A DNA stretch of 64,000 bases, taken from NCBI RefSeq assembly GCF_000816845.1, contig NZ_CP006877.1, positions 1,555,501 through 1,619,500 of the forward strand, given 5' to 3'. The notes under the pieces are model-generated. The model saw nothing but the letters and a program-made list of their open reading frames with translations, did no database searches and was not told the DNA's origin. Below, in pieces: positions 38,928-48,921 of the stretch. The position numbers and the translations under genes are program-made. Within the stretch, counting starts at the first letter, position 1; every line of letters begins with the position of its first letter. Source of the stretch: Rhizobium gallicum bv. gallicum R602sp. GTDB taxonomy: Bacteria > Pseudomonadota > Alphaproteobacteria > Rhizobiales > Rhizobiaceae.

Positions 38928-39317
38928 ATGGCCAAGGAAGCCGTCCGCGTTCGCCGTCGCGAACGTAAAAACATTTCGTCGGGTGTGGCTCACGTCAACT
39001 CGACCTTCAACAACACGATGATCACCATCACTGACGCGCAGGGTAATGCAATCGCCTGGTCGTCCGCTGGTGCCAAGGGCTTTAAGGGTTCGCGCAAGTC
39101 GACCCCGTTCGCGGCCCAGATCGCAGCTGAAGATGCTGCCAAGAAGGCGCAGGAACATGGCATGAAGTCGCTGGAAGTCGAAGTTTGCGGTCCGGGTTCT
39201 GGTCGTGAATCCGCTCTGCGCGCGCTCCAGGCTGCCGGTTTCATGATCACGTCCATCCGCGACGTGACGCCGATCCCGCACAATGGCTGCCGCCCGCGCA
39301 AGAAGCGCCGCGTCTGA
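38928..39317 (+). CDS. rpsK: 30S ribosomal protein S11
   Basis: S11 (129 aa) lies on the platform near the Shine-Dalgarno helix. The segments [22 protein letters not shown] and the C-terminal signature [21 protein letters not shown] are complete. In E. coli rpsD would come next; here rpoA follows directly after 103 nt that hold two hairpins. Confidence 0.98.
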   Translation: MAKEAVRVRRRERKNISSGVAHVNSTFNNTMITITDAQGNAIAWSSAGAKGFKGSRKSTPFAAQIAAEDAAKKAQEHGMKSLEVEVCGPGSGRESALRALQAAGFMITSIRDVTPIPHNGCRPRKKRRV

Positions 39318-39333
39318 TCATCGCCACTCACAA

Positions 39334-39403
39334 CACCGGTGAGCGTTTTGTTGACGCTCCCGGTGCTTCTCAAGCTCGGTTGCCACGATTGGATGGTGGC
39401 AAC
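39334..39403 (+). promoter_or_regulatory. two consecutive stem-loops between rpsK and rpoA
   Basis: The first is CACCGG-T-GAGCGT paired with ACGCTC-CCGGTG (12 bp with one bulged T, 39334-39365). The second is a perfect 8-bp GTTGCCAC/GTGGCAAC with a 9-nt loop (39379-39403), ending 17 nt before the rpoA start. Confidence 0.65.
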
Positions 39404-39420
39404 GAACGGAAGGCAAAAAA

Positions 39421-40431
39421 ATGATCCAGAAGAACTGGCAGGAATTGATCAAGCCGAACAAGGTCGAGTTCTCTTCGAACTCGCGCATCAAGGCGATGCT
39501 CGTTGCAGAGCCGCTGGAGCGCGGTTTCGGCCTGACCCTCGGCAACGCGCTTCGTCGCGTTCTGCTTTCGTCGCTGCGCGGTGCCGCTGTGACGGCCGTG
39601 CAGATCGACGGCGTGCTGCACGAATTCTCCTCGATTCCGGGCGTCCGCGAAGACGTGACGGATATCGTGCTCAACATCAAGGAAATTGCCATCAAGATGG
39701 ATGGCGATGACGCAAAGCGCATGGTCGTCCGCAAGCAGGGCCCGGGCGTTGTGACGGCTGGCGACATCCAGACGGTCGGCGATATCGAAATCCTCAACCC
39801 TGAGCATGTCATCTGCACGCTCGACGAGGGTGCCGAGATCCGCATGGAATTCACCGTCAACAACGGCAAGGGCTATGTTCCGGCCGAACGCAATCGTGCG
39901 GAAGATGCTCCGATCGGCCTGATCCCGGTCGACAGCCTCTATTCGCCGGTCAAGAAGGTGTCCTACAAGGTTGAAAACACCCGCGAAGGACAGGTTCTCG
40001 ATTACGACAAGCTGACGATGACCATCGAAACCGATGGCTCGGTTTCCGGCGAAGACGCCGTCGCTTTTGCGGCGCGCATCCTCCAGGACCAGCTTGGCGT
40101 CTTCGTCAACTTCGACGAGCCGCAGAAGGAAGCCGAAGAGGAAGCAGTCACCGAGCTCGCTTTCAACCCGGCGCTCCTCAAGAAGGTAGACGAACTCGAA
40201 CTGTCGGTCCGCTCGGCAAACTGCCTGAAGAACGACAACATCGTCTACATCGGCGACCTCATTCAGAAGACCGAAGCAGAAATGCTCCGCACGCCGAATT
40301 TTGGTCGCAAATCGCTGAACGAAATCAAGGAAGTTCTCGCTTCCATGGGCCTGCATCTCGGCATGGAAGTGCCGGCATGGCCGCCTGAGAACATCGAAGA
40401 TCTCGCCAAGCGATACGAAGACCAGTACTAA
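39421..40431 (+). CDS. rpoA: RNA polymerase alpha subunit
   Basis: RpoA (336 aa) dimerises to nucleate RNA polymerase assembly. The N-terminal domain has [21 protein letters not shown] (about 37-57). The C-terminal domain, which contacts UP elements and activators, carries [43 protein letters not shown] (about 262-304). ATG follows ACGGAAGGCAAAAAA. rplQ is 45 nt downstream. Confidence 0.98.
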   Translation: MIQKNWQELIKPNKVEFSSNSRIKAMLVAEPLERGFGLTLGNALRRVLLSSLRGAAVTAVQIDGVLHEFSSIPGVREDVTDIVLNIKEIAIKMDGDDAKRMVVRKQGPGVVTAGDIQTVGDIEILNPEHVICTLDEGAEIRMEFTVNNGKGYVPAERNRAEDAPIGLIPVDSLYSPVKKVSYKVENTREGQVLDYDKLTMTIETDGSVSGEDAVAFAARILQDQLGVFVNFDEPQKEAEEEAVTELAFNPALLKKVDELELSVRSANCLKNDNIVYIGDLIQKTEAEMLRTPNFGRKSLNEIKEVLASMGLHLGMEVPAWPPENIEDLAKRYEDQY

Positions 40432-40476
40432 CCATCAAACGGCGGGCGAGATGCCTGCATGTGAAGGAGAATAGCA

Positions 40477-40899
40477 ATGCGCCACGGTAAAGCCGGCCGC
40501 AAGCTGAATAGAACCGCAAGCCACCGCAAGGCGATGTTCGCCAACATGGCGGCTTCGCTCATCACGCATGAGCAGATCGTGACGACCTTGCCGAAGGCAA
40601 AGGAAATCCGTCCGATCGTTGAAAAGCTCGTTACCCTCGGCAAGCGCGGCGACCTGCACGCTCGCCGTCAGGCGATCTCGCAGATCAAGGACGCCGCAGT
40701 CGTTTCGAAGCTTTTCGACACGATCGCTTCGCGCTACGCAACCCGCAATGGCGGCTACCTGCGTATCATGAAGGCCGGCTTCCGCCAGGGCGATAACGCC
40801 GCTCTCGCCGTCATCGAATTCGTTGACCGCGACACCTTCGCCAAGGGCGCAGCCGACAAGGCACGCTCCGCCGCCGAAGAGCAGGCCGTCGCCGCCTAA
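40477..40899 (+). CDS. rplQ: 50S ribosomal protein L17
   Basis: L17 (140 aa) lies near the tunnel exit. The N-terminal [37 protein letters not shown] signature is complete; the C-terminus has a short Ala/Glu-rich tail. ATG follows AAGGAGAATAGCA. It is the last gene of the translation cluster, with a strong terminator 25 nt later. Confidence 0.98.
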   Translation: MRHGKAGRKLNRTASHRKAMFANMAASLITHEQIVTTLPKAKEIRPIVEKLVTLGKRGDLHARRQAISQIKDAAVVSKLFDTIASRYATRNGGYLRIMKAGFRQGDNAALAVIEFVDRDTFAKGAADKARSAAEEQAVAA

Positions 40900-40924
40900 T
40901 ATTGTCCGGTTCACCGGAAGCAAG

Positions 40925-40960
40925 CAGCCGGGCCTTTCGAGCCCGGCTGTTCTTGTTTGT
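40925..40960 (+). terminator. intrinsic terminator after rplQ
   Basis: CAGCCGGGC and GCCCGGCTG form a 9-bp stem with a 7-nt loop followed by TTCTTGTTT. It closes the 19-kb str-S10-spc-alpha run. Confidence 0.9.
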
Positions 40961-41036
40961 CGCTTTTGGACGTGTTGAACGCCGATTGGGCTATGCGAAC
41001 TGACGATGCCGACGATTTCAACGCGTGGTGGAGCTC

Positions 41037-41417
41037 ATGGGAAATTTACCTGAACTGCTGAGTGAAATCCGCGTTCTCGAAGAGACCCTTCACCGCCCCG
41101 AGATGCGCCGTTCAAGAACGGCACTGGAAGAGCTGCTTTCGCAGGATTTCGTAGAGTTCGGCAGTTCCGGGGCAATATATCGCCGTAACGAGATCATCGA
41201 CCTTCTCGTGCAGGAGAACGACAACGAAGACCCTGGCAAGGTGCTGGCCTACGATTATTCACTCAGCATCATATCTTCGGACGCAGTTTTGCTAACCTAT
41301 CGCACTCGTCGCACAAGAGAGGACGGATTTGAGCGACATGTCTTGCGCAGCTCAATCTGGAAGCACTTTGAAATTGGATGGCAAATGCTGTTTCACCAAG
41401 GGACGGTTATAGCCTGA
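41037..41417 (+). CDS. DUF4440 / NTF2-like family protein
   Basis: A 126-aa soluble protein with the SnoaL/NTF2-like pattern of DUF4440: an N-terminal helix pair, LSQDFVEFGSSGAIYRRNEIIDLL (about 36-59), then beta strands with SLSIISSDAVLLTYRTRR and a C-terminal SSIWKHFEIGWQMLFHQGT. Members are small cone-shaped domains whose ligands are mostly unknown. ATG 41037 is preceded closely by GGTGGAG; GTG 41025 is an alternative start. It converges with msrQ, 10 nt apart. Confidence 0.75.
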   Translation: MGNLPELLSEIRVLEETLHRPEMRRSRTALEELLSQDFVEFGSSGAIYRRNEIIDLLVQENDNEDPGKVLAYDYSLSIISSDAVLLTYRTRRTREDGFERHVLRSSIWKHFEIGWQMLFHQGTVIA

Positions 41418-41427
41418 CGCTGCAGGC

Positions 41428-42084
41428 TCAACCGGCGGTCGCCGCTGCCCGGCTGTCTTGCCGTCCTTGCCCGCGCTTCCTGCTGCGGGCGATCGGCCTC
41501 CAGGAACGGTAGAGGATCAACAGGATCAGCAGGCCGACATAAATGTATTGCTCGAGGCTTAAGACCTTGGTCGAGAGGGCGAAGTGCAGCGCGCCGCAGG
41601 CTGCGACGATGTAGGCGAGCCGGTGCAGGCGGACCCAGTTCGGGCCGAGGCGGCGGATCGAGAAATTGTTGGATGTCAGCGCAAGCGGAATGAGCAGCGT
41701 CAGGCCCGCCATGCCGAACATGATGAAGGGCCGTTTCATGACATCGTCGATGACAGCTTGAATGATCAATGCCTGGTCGAGCACCATGTAGACGGTGAAA
41801 TGCATTGCGACATAGTAGAAACAGAGCAGGCCGAGGCAACGGCGATAGCGCAGGTAATTCCAGCCGAAGAGATCGCGGGCAGGGCTGACGGCGAGCGTCA
41901 GGATCAGGAAGCGGATCGCCCAGATGCCGAGAAACAGTTCGAAGGTCTTGACCGGATCGGCGCCGAGACCGTCCGTTGCGCCGAGGTAGAAATACCAGGC
42001 AGCGGGCAGGAGCCCCGCCACGTAGAGCAGCCAGACGGATGCCGGCTGCCAGCGTCTCGCAAGCGTAACCGAGAAATCCGTCAT
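41428..42084 (-). CDS. msrQ: heme-binding membrane subunit MsrQ
   Basis: MsrQ (YedZ, 218 aa) is an inner-membrane heme b protein that passes electrons from the quinone pool or flavins to periplasmic MsrP. Six hydrophobic helices are visible, with His residues in FYYVAMHFTVYM, VRLHRLAYIVA and CGALHFALS that are the likely heme ligands. The start overlaps the msrP stop by one base, so the two are translationally coupled in the order msrP-msrQ. Confidence 0.93.
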   Translation of the reverse strand: MTDFSVTLARRWQPASVWLLYVAGLLPAAWYFYLGATDGLGADPVKTFELFLGIWAIRFLILTLAVSPARDLFGWNYLRYRRCLGLLCFYYVAMHFTVYMVLDQALIIQAVIDDVMKRPFIMFGMAGLTLLIPLALTSNNFSIRRLGPNWVRLHRLAYIVAACGALHFALSTKVLSLEQYIYVGLLILLILYRSWRPIARSRKRGQGRQDSRAAATAG

Positions 42085-43031
42085 CAGAAATTTGCCTTCA
42101 GGTCCATACCGGAATAGAGGCTTGCGACCTCATCGGCGTAACCGTTGAAAGGCAGCGTCGGATGGCGGCTGGCGCCGAAGAAGCCGCTTTCGCCGATGCG
42201 CCGTTCGCTCGCCTGGCTCCAGCGGGGATGATCGACTGCCGGATTGACGTTGGCATAGAAGCCGTATTCCTGCGGGTTGGTGACCTGCCAGGTGTTCTTC
42301 GGCTGCTGGTCGGTGAGCGTGATCTTTACGATCGACTTGATGCCCTTGAAGCCGTATTTCCACGGCACGACGAGGCGGATGGGCGCACCATTCTGGTTAG
42401 GCAGCGTTTCGCCATAGAGACCGACGGCAAGCAGCGCCAGCGGGTGGCGGGCCTCGTCCAGGCGCAGGCCCTCGACATAAGGCCATTCGAGTGACTGGAA
42501 TATGCCTTTCTGGCCCGGCATCTCGTCCGGCCGGACGACGGTTTCAAAGGCGACGTATTTGGCGCTGCCCAGCGGCTCCACCTTGTCGAGCAGGGCTGCA
42601 AGCGGGAAGCCGTCCCATGGGATCACCATCGACCATGCCTCGACACAGCGCATGCGGTAGACGCGCTCCTCGATCGGAAATTCCTTGATCAGGGCCTCGA
42701 TATCGAAGGTGCCCGGTTTGCCGACCATGCCGTCGACCTTGACGGTCCAGGGCAGGGGCTTGAAGTCGCCGGAAAGGGCCGCGGGATCTCCCTTGTCGAG
42801 GCCGAATTCGTAGAAGTTGTTATAGGTCGTCACATCCTTCAGCGGCGTCGTTTTTTCATCGACCTTGTACTTGCTCTCAATGACGGAAAGTGCCGCAGCG
42901 CTCGCCTTACCAGCCCCATAGAGCGCCATGGCGCCGAGCGTTGCAGCGCCAAGGAACTCGCGGCGGCGGAGATAGACTTGGCGCGGCGTGACCTCCGAAG
43001 ACGGGATCTTTGACGGATGATAAGCCGGCAT
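42084..43031 (-). CDS. msrP: periplasmic methionine sulfoxide reductase MsrP
   Basis: MsrP (YedY, 315 aa) is a molybdopterin enzyme that reduces oxidised methionine in periplasmic proteins. The N-terminus has a twin-arginine signal, [14 protein letters not shown] (residues 21-34), as needed for a folded Mo cofactor protein. The Mo-ligating Cys is Cys129 in [12 protein letters not shown] chose ATG 43029-43031 ([10 protein letters not shown]) behind AGGAGGATTTCGAA; the frame is open far upstream but without a site. Partner: msrQ. Confidence 0.95.
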   Translation of the reverse strand: MPAYHPSKIPSSEVTPRQVYLRRREFLGAATLGAMALYGAGKASAAALSVIESKYKVDEKTTPLKDVTTYNNFYEFGLDKGDPAALSGDFKPLPWTVKVDGMVGKPGTFDIEALIKEFPIEERVYRMRCVEAWSMVIPWDGFPLAALLDKVEPLGSAKYVAFETVVRPDEMPGQKGIFQSLEWPYVEGLRLDEARHPLALLAVGLYGETLPNQNGAPIRLVVPWKYGFKGIKSIVKITLTDQQPKNTWQVTNPQEYGFYANVNPAVDHPRWSQASERRIGESGFFGASRHPTLPFNGYADEVASLYSGMDLKANF

Positions 43032-43360
43032 TTCGAAATCCTCCTGGGCGGGAACGGCCCGATATCTCAATAAACGCATCATGAGCGTCTTTGGATGACT
43101 GTGTAGGCCTTGAAGATTGCTTTCGGGAAGCCAATTTTTTGTGTTCGGGTGTGATGGAATAGACTGTAACAGAAGACTGCGATCCACCGTATATGCCAGA
43201 TGGGCGCAAATGGGCGGCGTACCGGATTTGCCCTTGCCGGTAGTGACAGTCCCGGCTGATTGGATTAGGACAATTCCAAAATGCAGCGGCTGCCCGGCCT
43301 GCAAGCTTTCTTGCCGTCCCGCATCGTCCGCGCAATTTCCGCGAAGCAAGGAAGAAACCG
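43032..43360. other. divergent promoter region of msrP and ilvD
   Basis: A 329-nt divergent gap with no supportable gene. No operator or attenuator could be recognised. Confidence 0.4.
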
Positions 43361-45199
43361 ATGCCAGCTTACCGTTCCAGAACCACGACTCACGGCCGCA
43401 ACATGGCGGGCGCGCGCGGCCTTTGGCGCGCGACGGGCATGAAGGACGCGGATTTCGGCAAGCCGATCATCGCGGTGGTGAATTCCTTCACCCAGTTCGT
43501 GCCGGGCCACGTGCATCTGAAGGACCTCGGCCAGCTTGTCGCCCGCGAGATCGAAGCGGCCGGTGGCGTTGCCAAGGAATTCAACACGATCGCTGTCGAC
43601 GATGGCATCGCCATGGGCCATGACGGCATGCTCTATTCGCTGCCGTCGCGCGAGCTGATCGCCGACAGCGTCGAATACATGGTCAACGCCCATTGCGCCG
43701 ACGCCATGGTCTGCATCTCAAACTGCGACAAGATCACCCCGGGCATGCTGATGGCGTCGCTGCGCCTCAACATCCCGTCAGTCTTTGTTTCCGGCGGCCC
43801 GATGGAAGCAGGCAAGGTCGTGCTGCAGGGCAAGAAGCATGCGCTCGATCTGGTCGATGCCATGGTTGCCGCCGCTGACGACAAGATCAGCGACGAGGAT
43901 GTTCAGACGATCGAGCGCTCGGCCTGTCCGACCTGCGGCTCGTGCTCCGGCATGTTTACGGCCAATTCCATGAACTGCCTGACAGAAGCGCTCGGCCTGT
44001 CGCTGCCCGGCAACGGCTCGACGCTTGCAACCCATGCCGACCGCAAGCGCCTCTTCGTCGAGGCCGGGCACCTGATCGTCGATCTCGCCCGCCGATACTA
44101 CGAGCAGGACGACGTCAAGGCGCTGCCGCGCACGATCGCTTCGAAGCGGGCCTTTGAAAACGCCATGGCGCTCGATATCGCCATGGGCGGTTCGACCAAT
44201 ACCGTTCTGCACATCCTGGCTGCCGCCCATGAAGGCGAGGTCGATTTCACACTGGCCGACATCGACGCGCTGTCGCGCCGCGTGCCGTGCCTTTCCAAGG
44301 TCGCGCCGGCCAAGGCCGACGTGCACATGGAAGACGTCCACCGCGCCGGCGGCATCATGTCGATCCTCGGCGAGTTGGACAAAGGCGGTCTGCTCAACCG
44401 CGACTGCCCGACCGTTCATGCCGAGACGCTGGGTGATGCTATCGACCGCTGGGATATCACCCGTACCAGCAGCGAGACGGTTCGCGACTTCTACCTCGCG
44501 GCCCCCGGCGGCATCCCGACCCAGGTCGCCTTCAGCCAGAGCGCCCGCTGGGAAGAGCTGGATACCGACCGGGAAAAGGGCGTCATCCGCTCGGTCGAGC
44601 ATCCGTTCTCGAAGGATGGCGGCCTGGCTGTCCTCAAGGGTAACCTCGCGCTCGACGGCTGCATCGTGAAGACGGCGGGTGTCGATGAATCGATCCTGAA
44701 ATTCTCCGGTCCGGCCAAGGTCTACGAAAGCCAGGATGCTGCGGTGAAAGCCATCCTCGGCAATGAGGTGGTCGCGGGCGACGTCGTCGTCATCCGCTAC
44801 GAGGGCCCAAAGGGCGGCCCCGGCATGCAGGAAATGCTCTATCCGACGAGCTATTTGAAGTCGAAGGGCCTCGGCAAGGCGTGCGCGCTGATCACCGACG
44901 GCCGCTTCTCCGGCGGCACCTCCGGCCTCTCGATCGGCCACGTTTCGCCGGAAGCGGCCAACGGTGGCACGATCGGCTTGGTGCGCCCGGGTGACATGAT
45001 CGATATCGACATCCCGAACCGCACGATCAGCCTGCGCATCAGCGACGCTGAACTTGCGACCCGCCGTTTTGAGCAGGAAGAGAAGGGCTGGCATCCGGCC
45101 GAACACCGCAAGCGCAATGTCACGACGGCGCTGAAGGCCTATGCGGCTTTCGCGACCAGCGCGGACCGCGGCGCGGTGCGCGATCTCGGCGGCCGCTGA
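43361..45199 (+). CDS. ilvD: dihydroxy-acid dehydratase
   Basis: IlvD (612 aa) dehydrates 2,3-dihydroxy-acids to the 2-keto-acids of valine, isoleucine and pantothenate synthesis. Iron-sulfur cluster cysteines are in [12 protein letters not shown] (Cys122) and [19 protein letters not shown] (Cys195), both family signatures. The C-terminal signature [19 protein letters not shown] is also present. ATG follows AGGAAGAAACCG. It is a single gene: no other ilv genes are adjacent. Confidence 0.97.
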   Translation: MPAYRSRTTTHGRNMAGARGLWRATGMKDADFGKPIIAVVNSFTQFVPGHVHLKDLGQLVAREIEAAGGVAKEFNTIAVDDGIAMGHDGMLYSLPSRELIADSVEYMVNAHCADAMVCISNCDKITPGMLMASLRLNIPSVFVSGGPMEAGKVVLQGKKHALDLVDAMVAAADDKISDEDVQTIERSACPTCGSCSGMFTANSMNCLTEALGLSLPGNGSTLATHADRKRLFVEAGHLIVDLARRYYEQDDVKALPRTIASKRAFENAMALDIAMGGSTNTVLHILAAAHEGEVDFTLADIDALSRRVPCLSKVAPAKADVHMEDVHRAGGIMSILGELDKGGLLNRDCPTVHAETLGDAIDRWDITRTSSETVRDFYLAAPGGIPTQVAFSQSARWEELDTDREKGVIRSVEHPFSKDGGLAVLKGNLALDGCIVKTAGVDESILKFSGPAKVYESQDAAVKAILGNEVVAGDVVVIRYEGPKGGPGMQEMLYPTSYLKSKGLGKACALITDGRFSGGTSGLSIGHVSPEAANGGTIGLVRPGDMIDIDIPNRTISLRISDAELATRRFEQEEKGWHPAEHRKRNVTTALKAYAAFATSADRGAVRDLGGR

Positions 45200-45220
45200 C
45201 AACTGCAAGTCTTGATCAGG

Positions 45221-45254
45221 AAACGGCTGCCTTGCGGAATGCGGGCGCCGTTTT
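45221..45254 (+). terminator. possible terminator of ilvD
   Basis: AAACGGC and GCCGTTT form a 7-bp stem with a long 19-nt loop ending in TTTT. The long loop makes it a weak prediction. Confidence 0.4.
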
Positions 45255-45313
45255 GCCTGGCTGTCCAAGGCAATACGGAATGCCTTCCTCTGCAGAGGGC
45301 TTTGCAGGCGCGG

Positions 45314-45664
45314 CTATAGCGGCCGGTTGATGTTTTTGTAGGTCTCGTCAAGCTGTTTCATCCGCTCGTCATAGGCGGCCTTGATGCAGGCGGCATCAGC
45401 CCCGCATTCCTGGCGCTTCTTCAGCCAGGCCGTTTGCTCGTCCTGCAGCGTGCCGCGCGAGCCCATGGCGAGCAGGCCTGAAAGAAGGTCGAACGTCGTC
45501 GTCATCTTCACGTCGGCATCATTGAGCGCGCGGTTGTCGCAGATCACCTTTTCGTCCGGCTTCAGCTCTTTTGCATCGCAGTCGAAGCTCGCGGCTTCCG
45601 CGGCGCCAGAGCTCAAAGATGCAGCGGACAAGGCAATTATGGCAAGGGTGAGGGAACGTCTCAT
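45314..45664 (-). CDS. lysozyme inhibitor LprI-like secreted protein (DUF1311)
   Basis: A 116-aa protein with a Sec signal peptide (residues 1-24, ending GAAEAAS) and a mature domain with paired cysteines: FDCDAKELKPDEKVICDNRALNDAD and ECGADAACIKAAYDERMKQL. This Cys and helix pattern is that of LprI/DUF1311 periplasmic proteins, some of which inhibit lysozyme. Activity here is inferred from the family. ATG 45662-45664 follows AGGAAGATTTGC. It is convergent with ilvD. Confidence 0.8.
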   Translation of the reverse strand: MRRSLTLAIIALSAASLSSGAAEAASFDCDAKELKPDEKVICDNRALNDADVKMTTTFDLLSGLLAMGSRGTLQDEQTAWLKKRQECGADAACIKAAYDERMKQLDETYKNINRPL

Positions 45665-45695
45665 GCAAATCTTCCTGCTTCAGGGAGGTAGCGCC

Positions 45696-46070
45696 TCAAA
45701 GGAACGCCAGTACCAGAAAGATGAAGCAGCAAGTCCAGACGGCAAGGACGAAAAGGAGCCCCGCTCTGCTACTGGCCGGACGGCTGGCGCGCAATGCGGC
45801 CTCCTTGCGGAGTTCGGCCATGATCTGCGGCGGGACGAGCTTGACGGCCAACAGAATGCCGAGCGGCACGATGACGAGGTCGTCGAGATAGCCGAGGACG
45901 GGCACGAAATCCGGGATCAGATCGATAGGTGAAAGCGCATAGGCCGCCACTGCTGCAGCCGTCGCTTTTGCAAGCCACGGAACGCGTGGGTCGCGGGCGG
46001 CAAGCCATAATGCGGCAATGTCACGCCTCAGTGACTTCGTCCATGTTTTCGCTTTTGATATCAATTTCAT
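45696..46070 (-). CDS. YkvA/DUF1232 family membrane protein
   Basis: A 124-aa protein containing the DUF1232 core AAYALSPIDLIPDFVPVLGYLDDLVIVPLGI (about 42-72), a short amphipathic/membrane motif of unknown role, and a second hydrophobic segment at the C-terminus (LLFVLAVWTCCFIFLVLAF). Two membrane passes are likely. ATG follows GAGGAACTTGCGGC. It lies 31 nt upstream of the LprI-like gene on the same strand, so the two may be co-transcribed. Confidence 0.8.
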   Translation of the reverse strand: MKLISKAKTWTKSLRRDIAALWLAARDPRVPWLAKATAAAVAAYALSPIDLIPDFVPVLGYLDDLVIVPLGILLAVKLVPPQIMAELRKEAALRASRPASSRAGLLFVLAVWTCCFIFLVLAFL

Positions 46071-46187
46071 GCCGCAAGTTCCTCACGTGCTTTCAAACCT
46101 GCCTTAATCCTTCATGCTTCCGCCCTCTTTCCTTTCTAACGTCCAGCGCTACAACACTTTCTCAATACGAATTCAGAAGGGATTCCA

Positions 46188-47591
46188 ATGCAAGGCCTGT
46201 TGAAACGCGCTTCCATTTCGCTCTTTGCGCTGGTCGTCGCTTTGCCGTTCGGCGCAGATGCGCAGGACGCGAAGGCGGTGCCGCAAAGCCAGGCGGAACT
46301 GCAGCTTTCCTTCGCGCCGCTCGTCAAGCAGACGTCGGGCGCCGTGGTGAATGTCTACGCAGAGAAGATCATCCAGCGCCAATCTCCCTTCGCAGGCGAC
46401 CCTTTCTTCGAGCAATTCTTCGGCCAGCAGATGCCGAATCGCACCGAAAAGCAATCCTCGCTCGGCTCTGGCGTCATCGTTGAAGCGAACGGCACAGTGG
46501 TGACGAATAATCACGTCATCGAGGGTGCGGACGACATCAAGGTGGCGCTGTCGGACGGCCGCGAGTTCCCGTGCAAGGTCGTGCTGCGTGACGACCGGCT
46601 CGATCTCGCGGTGCTGAGGATCGAAACCAAGGCGAGCTTCCCGACGCTGGCGATCGGCAATTCGGATGCCGTCGAGGTCGGCGATCTCGTGCTTGCGATC
46701 GGCAATCCCTTCGGCGTCGGCCAGACGGTGACGAGCGGCATCGTTTCGGCGCTTGCGCGCAACCAGGTCGTCAAGAACGAGTTCGGCTTCTTCATTCAAA
46801 CCGACGCGTCGATCAATCCAGGCAATTCGGGCGGTGCGCTGATGAACATGAAGGGTGAACTGATCGGCATCAATACGGCGATCTTCTCGCGCGGCGGCGG
46901 CTCGAACGGTATCGGCTTCGCAATCCCCGCCAATCTGGTGAAGGTGTTCCTGGCATCGGCCGACGCTGGCGTGAAGTCGTTCGAACGTCCCTATGTCGGT
47001 GCCACCTTCGACGCGGTGACCTCCGAGGTTGCAGAGGCGCTCGGTCTCGACAAGGCACGCGGCGCACTGATCGTGAAAGTGACGGATGGCGGTCCTGCAT
47101 CCAAGGCGGGTTTGAGAGCCGGCGAGATCGTCACGGCGGTGAACGGCGTTCCGGTCGAGCATCCCGACGCGCTTCTCTATCGTCTGACGACGGCGGGCCT
47201 CGGCAGCTCCGTCAACCTGACCGTGGCCGAGAATGGCGGCGAACAGCAGGTGGCGCTGAAGCTCGACCGGGCGCCGGAACCCTCGCCGCGTGACCAGCGC
47301 ACGATTGGCGGGCGCACGCCCTTCACCGGTACTGTCGTCGAGAACCTGTCGCCGCGCGTCGCCGACGAGCTTCGCATGCCGACGGAATCGACCGGTGTCG
47401 TCGTTGCCGATGTGAAGGATGGCTCGCCTGCAGCGCGTCTCGGCTTCGAGCCGAAGGACATCATCGTTTCGATCAATGGCGCACCGGTACAGACAACGGA
47501 GGAGTTGGAACAGATGGCCGACGCGGACCCGGGTTTCTGGCGCGTCGAGATCGAGCGCGAGGGCCAGCGGATAAGGCAGTTCTTCCGATGA
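46188..47591 (+). CDS. Do/DegP-like periplasmic serine protease
   Basis: A 467-aa HtrA-family protease for periplasmic protein quality control. It has a signal peptide (1-25), a trypsin-like domain with catalytic His109 (TNNHVIEG), Asp139 (DRLDLAVL) and Ser214 (NPGNSGGAL), then two PDZ domains (about 245-340 and 365-460). The N-terminal Q-linker region SPFAGDPFFEQFFG is typical of DegQ/DegS-type members. Its stop overlaps the rarA start (ATGA). Rhizobia have several Do proteases, so I do not give a specific symbol. Confidence 0.93.
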   Translation: MQGLLKRASISLFALVVALPFGADAQDAKAVPQSQAELQLSFAPLVKQTSGAVVNVYAEKIIQRQSPFAGDPFFEQFFGQQMPNRTEKQSSLGSGVIVEANGTVVTNNHVIEGADDIKVALSDGREFPCKVVLRDDRLDLAVLRIETKASFPTLAIGNSDAVEVGDLVLAIGNPFGVGQTVTSGIVSALARNQVVKNEFGFFIQTDASINPGNSGGALMNMKGELIGINTAIFSRGGGSNGIGFAIPANLVKVFLASADAGVKSFERPYVGATFDAVTSEVAEALGLDKARGALIVKVTDGGPASKAGLRAGEIVTAVNGVPVEHPDALLYRLTTAGLGSSVNLTVAENGGEQQVALKLDRAPEPSPRDQRTIGGRTPFTGTVVENLSPRVADELRMPTESTGVVVADVKDGSPAARLGFEPKDIIVSINGAPVQTTEELEQMADADPGFWRVEIEREGQRIRQFFR

Positions 47592-48904
47592 GCGACGATC
47601 TCTTCGCACCGCGTGTTCCAGAGGAGGTCGCCAACAGGCGGCCTCTCGCCGATCGGCTCCGGCCACAGACGATTGCCGAAGTCACCGGCCAGGAACACCT
47701 GACGGGCGAGGACGGCGTATTGCGCCGGATGATCGCAAGCGGCTCGCTCGGCTCCATGATCTTCTGGGGACCGCCCGGCACCGGCAAGACGACCGTTGCC
47801 CGGCTGCTTTCCGGTGAAGCGGGCCTCGCCTTCGAACAGATCTCGGCGATCTTCTCCGGCGTCGCCGACCTGAAGAAGGTTTTCGACACCGCGCGCCTGC
47901 GGCGCATGGACGGCCGCCAGACGCTGCTTTTCGTCGACGAAATCCACCGCTTCAACCGTGCCCAGCAGGATAGCTTCCTGCCGGTCATGGAAGACGGCAC
48001 CATCATCCTCGTCGGTGCCACCACAGAGAATCCGTCCTTCGAACTCAATGCCGCTCTCTTGTCTCGCGCACGCGTTCTGACCTTCAAATCGCATGATGAA
48101 GAAAGCCTGGAAGAACTGCTGAAGCGCGCCGAGACAGCCGAAGGCAAGGCGCTGCCGCTGACGGCGGATGCACGCGCCAGCCTCTTGCGCATGGCAGACG
48201 GCGACGGCCGTGCCGTACTGACACTTGCCGAGGAGGTCTGGCGCGCCGCCCGCGACGGTGAGACGTTCGATACCGAAGCGCTGACGCGCATCGTGCAGCG
48301 CCGTGCCCCGGTCTATGACAAGGCGCAGGACGGCCACTACAATCTCATCTCCGCGCTGCATAAGTCCGTGCGCGGCTCCGATCCGGATGCAGCGCTCTAC
48401 TATCTCGCCCGCATGTTCGATGCCGGCGAGGACCCGCTCTATCTCGGGCGGCGGCTGGTGCGCATGGCGGTGGAGGATATCGGCCTTGCCGATCCGCAGG
48501 CGCTGGTCATCTGCAATGCCGCCAAGGACGCCTATGATTACCTTGGGTCACCGGAAGGTGAATTGGCATTCGCACAGGCCTGCGTCTATCTGGCGACCGC
48601 CCCGAAATCCAATGCCGTCTACACTGCTTTCAAGGCCGCCACGCAGGCGGCGAAAGAGAACGGCTCGCTGCTGCCGCCGAAGCATATCCTGAACGCGCCG
48701 ACCAAGCTGATGAAGGGCGAAGGTTACGGCGAGGGCTATCGCTACGACCACGACGAGCCCGACGCCTTTTCGGGCCAGGACTATTTTCCGGAGAAGATGG
48801 GCCGCCAGACCTTCTACGATCCGCCGGAGCGCGGCTTCGAGCGCGATATCCGCAAACGGCTGGAATATTGGGCGAAGCTCAGAAAGGAGCGCAATCCGCG
48901 CTAG
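47588..48904 (+). CDS. rarA: replication-associated recombination protein A
   Basis: RarA (MgsA, 438 aa) is an AAA+ ATPase of the WRNIP1 family that acts at stalled replication forks. Walker A is GPPGTGKTT (residues 61-69), Walker B LLFVDEIHRFN (about 117-127) and sensor 1 VGATTENPSFELN (about 143-155). The C-terminal helical tetramerisation part is complete. ATG overlaps the stop of the DegP-like gene by 4 nt. The coupling of a periplasmic protease with a fork-repair ATPase is seen in several alphaproteobacteria. Confidence 0.95.
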   Translation: MSDDLFAPRVPEEVANRRPLADRLRPQTIAEVTGQEHLTGEDGVLRRMIASGSLGSMIFWGPPGTGKTTVARLLSGEAGLAFEQISAIFSGVADLKKVFDTARLRRMDGRQTLLFVDEIHRFNRAQQDSFLPVMEDGTIILVGATTENPSFELNAALLSRARVLTFKSHDEESLEELLKRAETAEGKALPLTADARASLLRMADGDGRAVLTLAEEVWRAARDGETFDTEALTRIVQRRAPVYDKAQDGHYNLISALHKSVRGSDPDAALYYLARMFDAGEDPLYLGRRLVRMAVEDIGLADPQALVICNAAKDAYDYLGSPEGELAFAQACVYLATAPKSNAVYTAFKAATQAAKENGSLLPPKHILNAPTKLMKGEGYGEGYRYDHDEPDAFSGQDYFPEKMGRQTFYDPPERGFERDIRKRLEYWAKLRKERNPR

Positions 48905-48921
48905 TTGCCATCCGGTGACTT

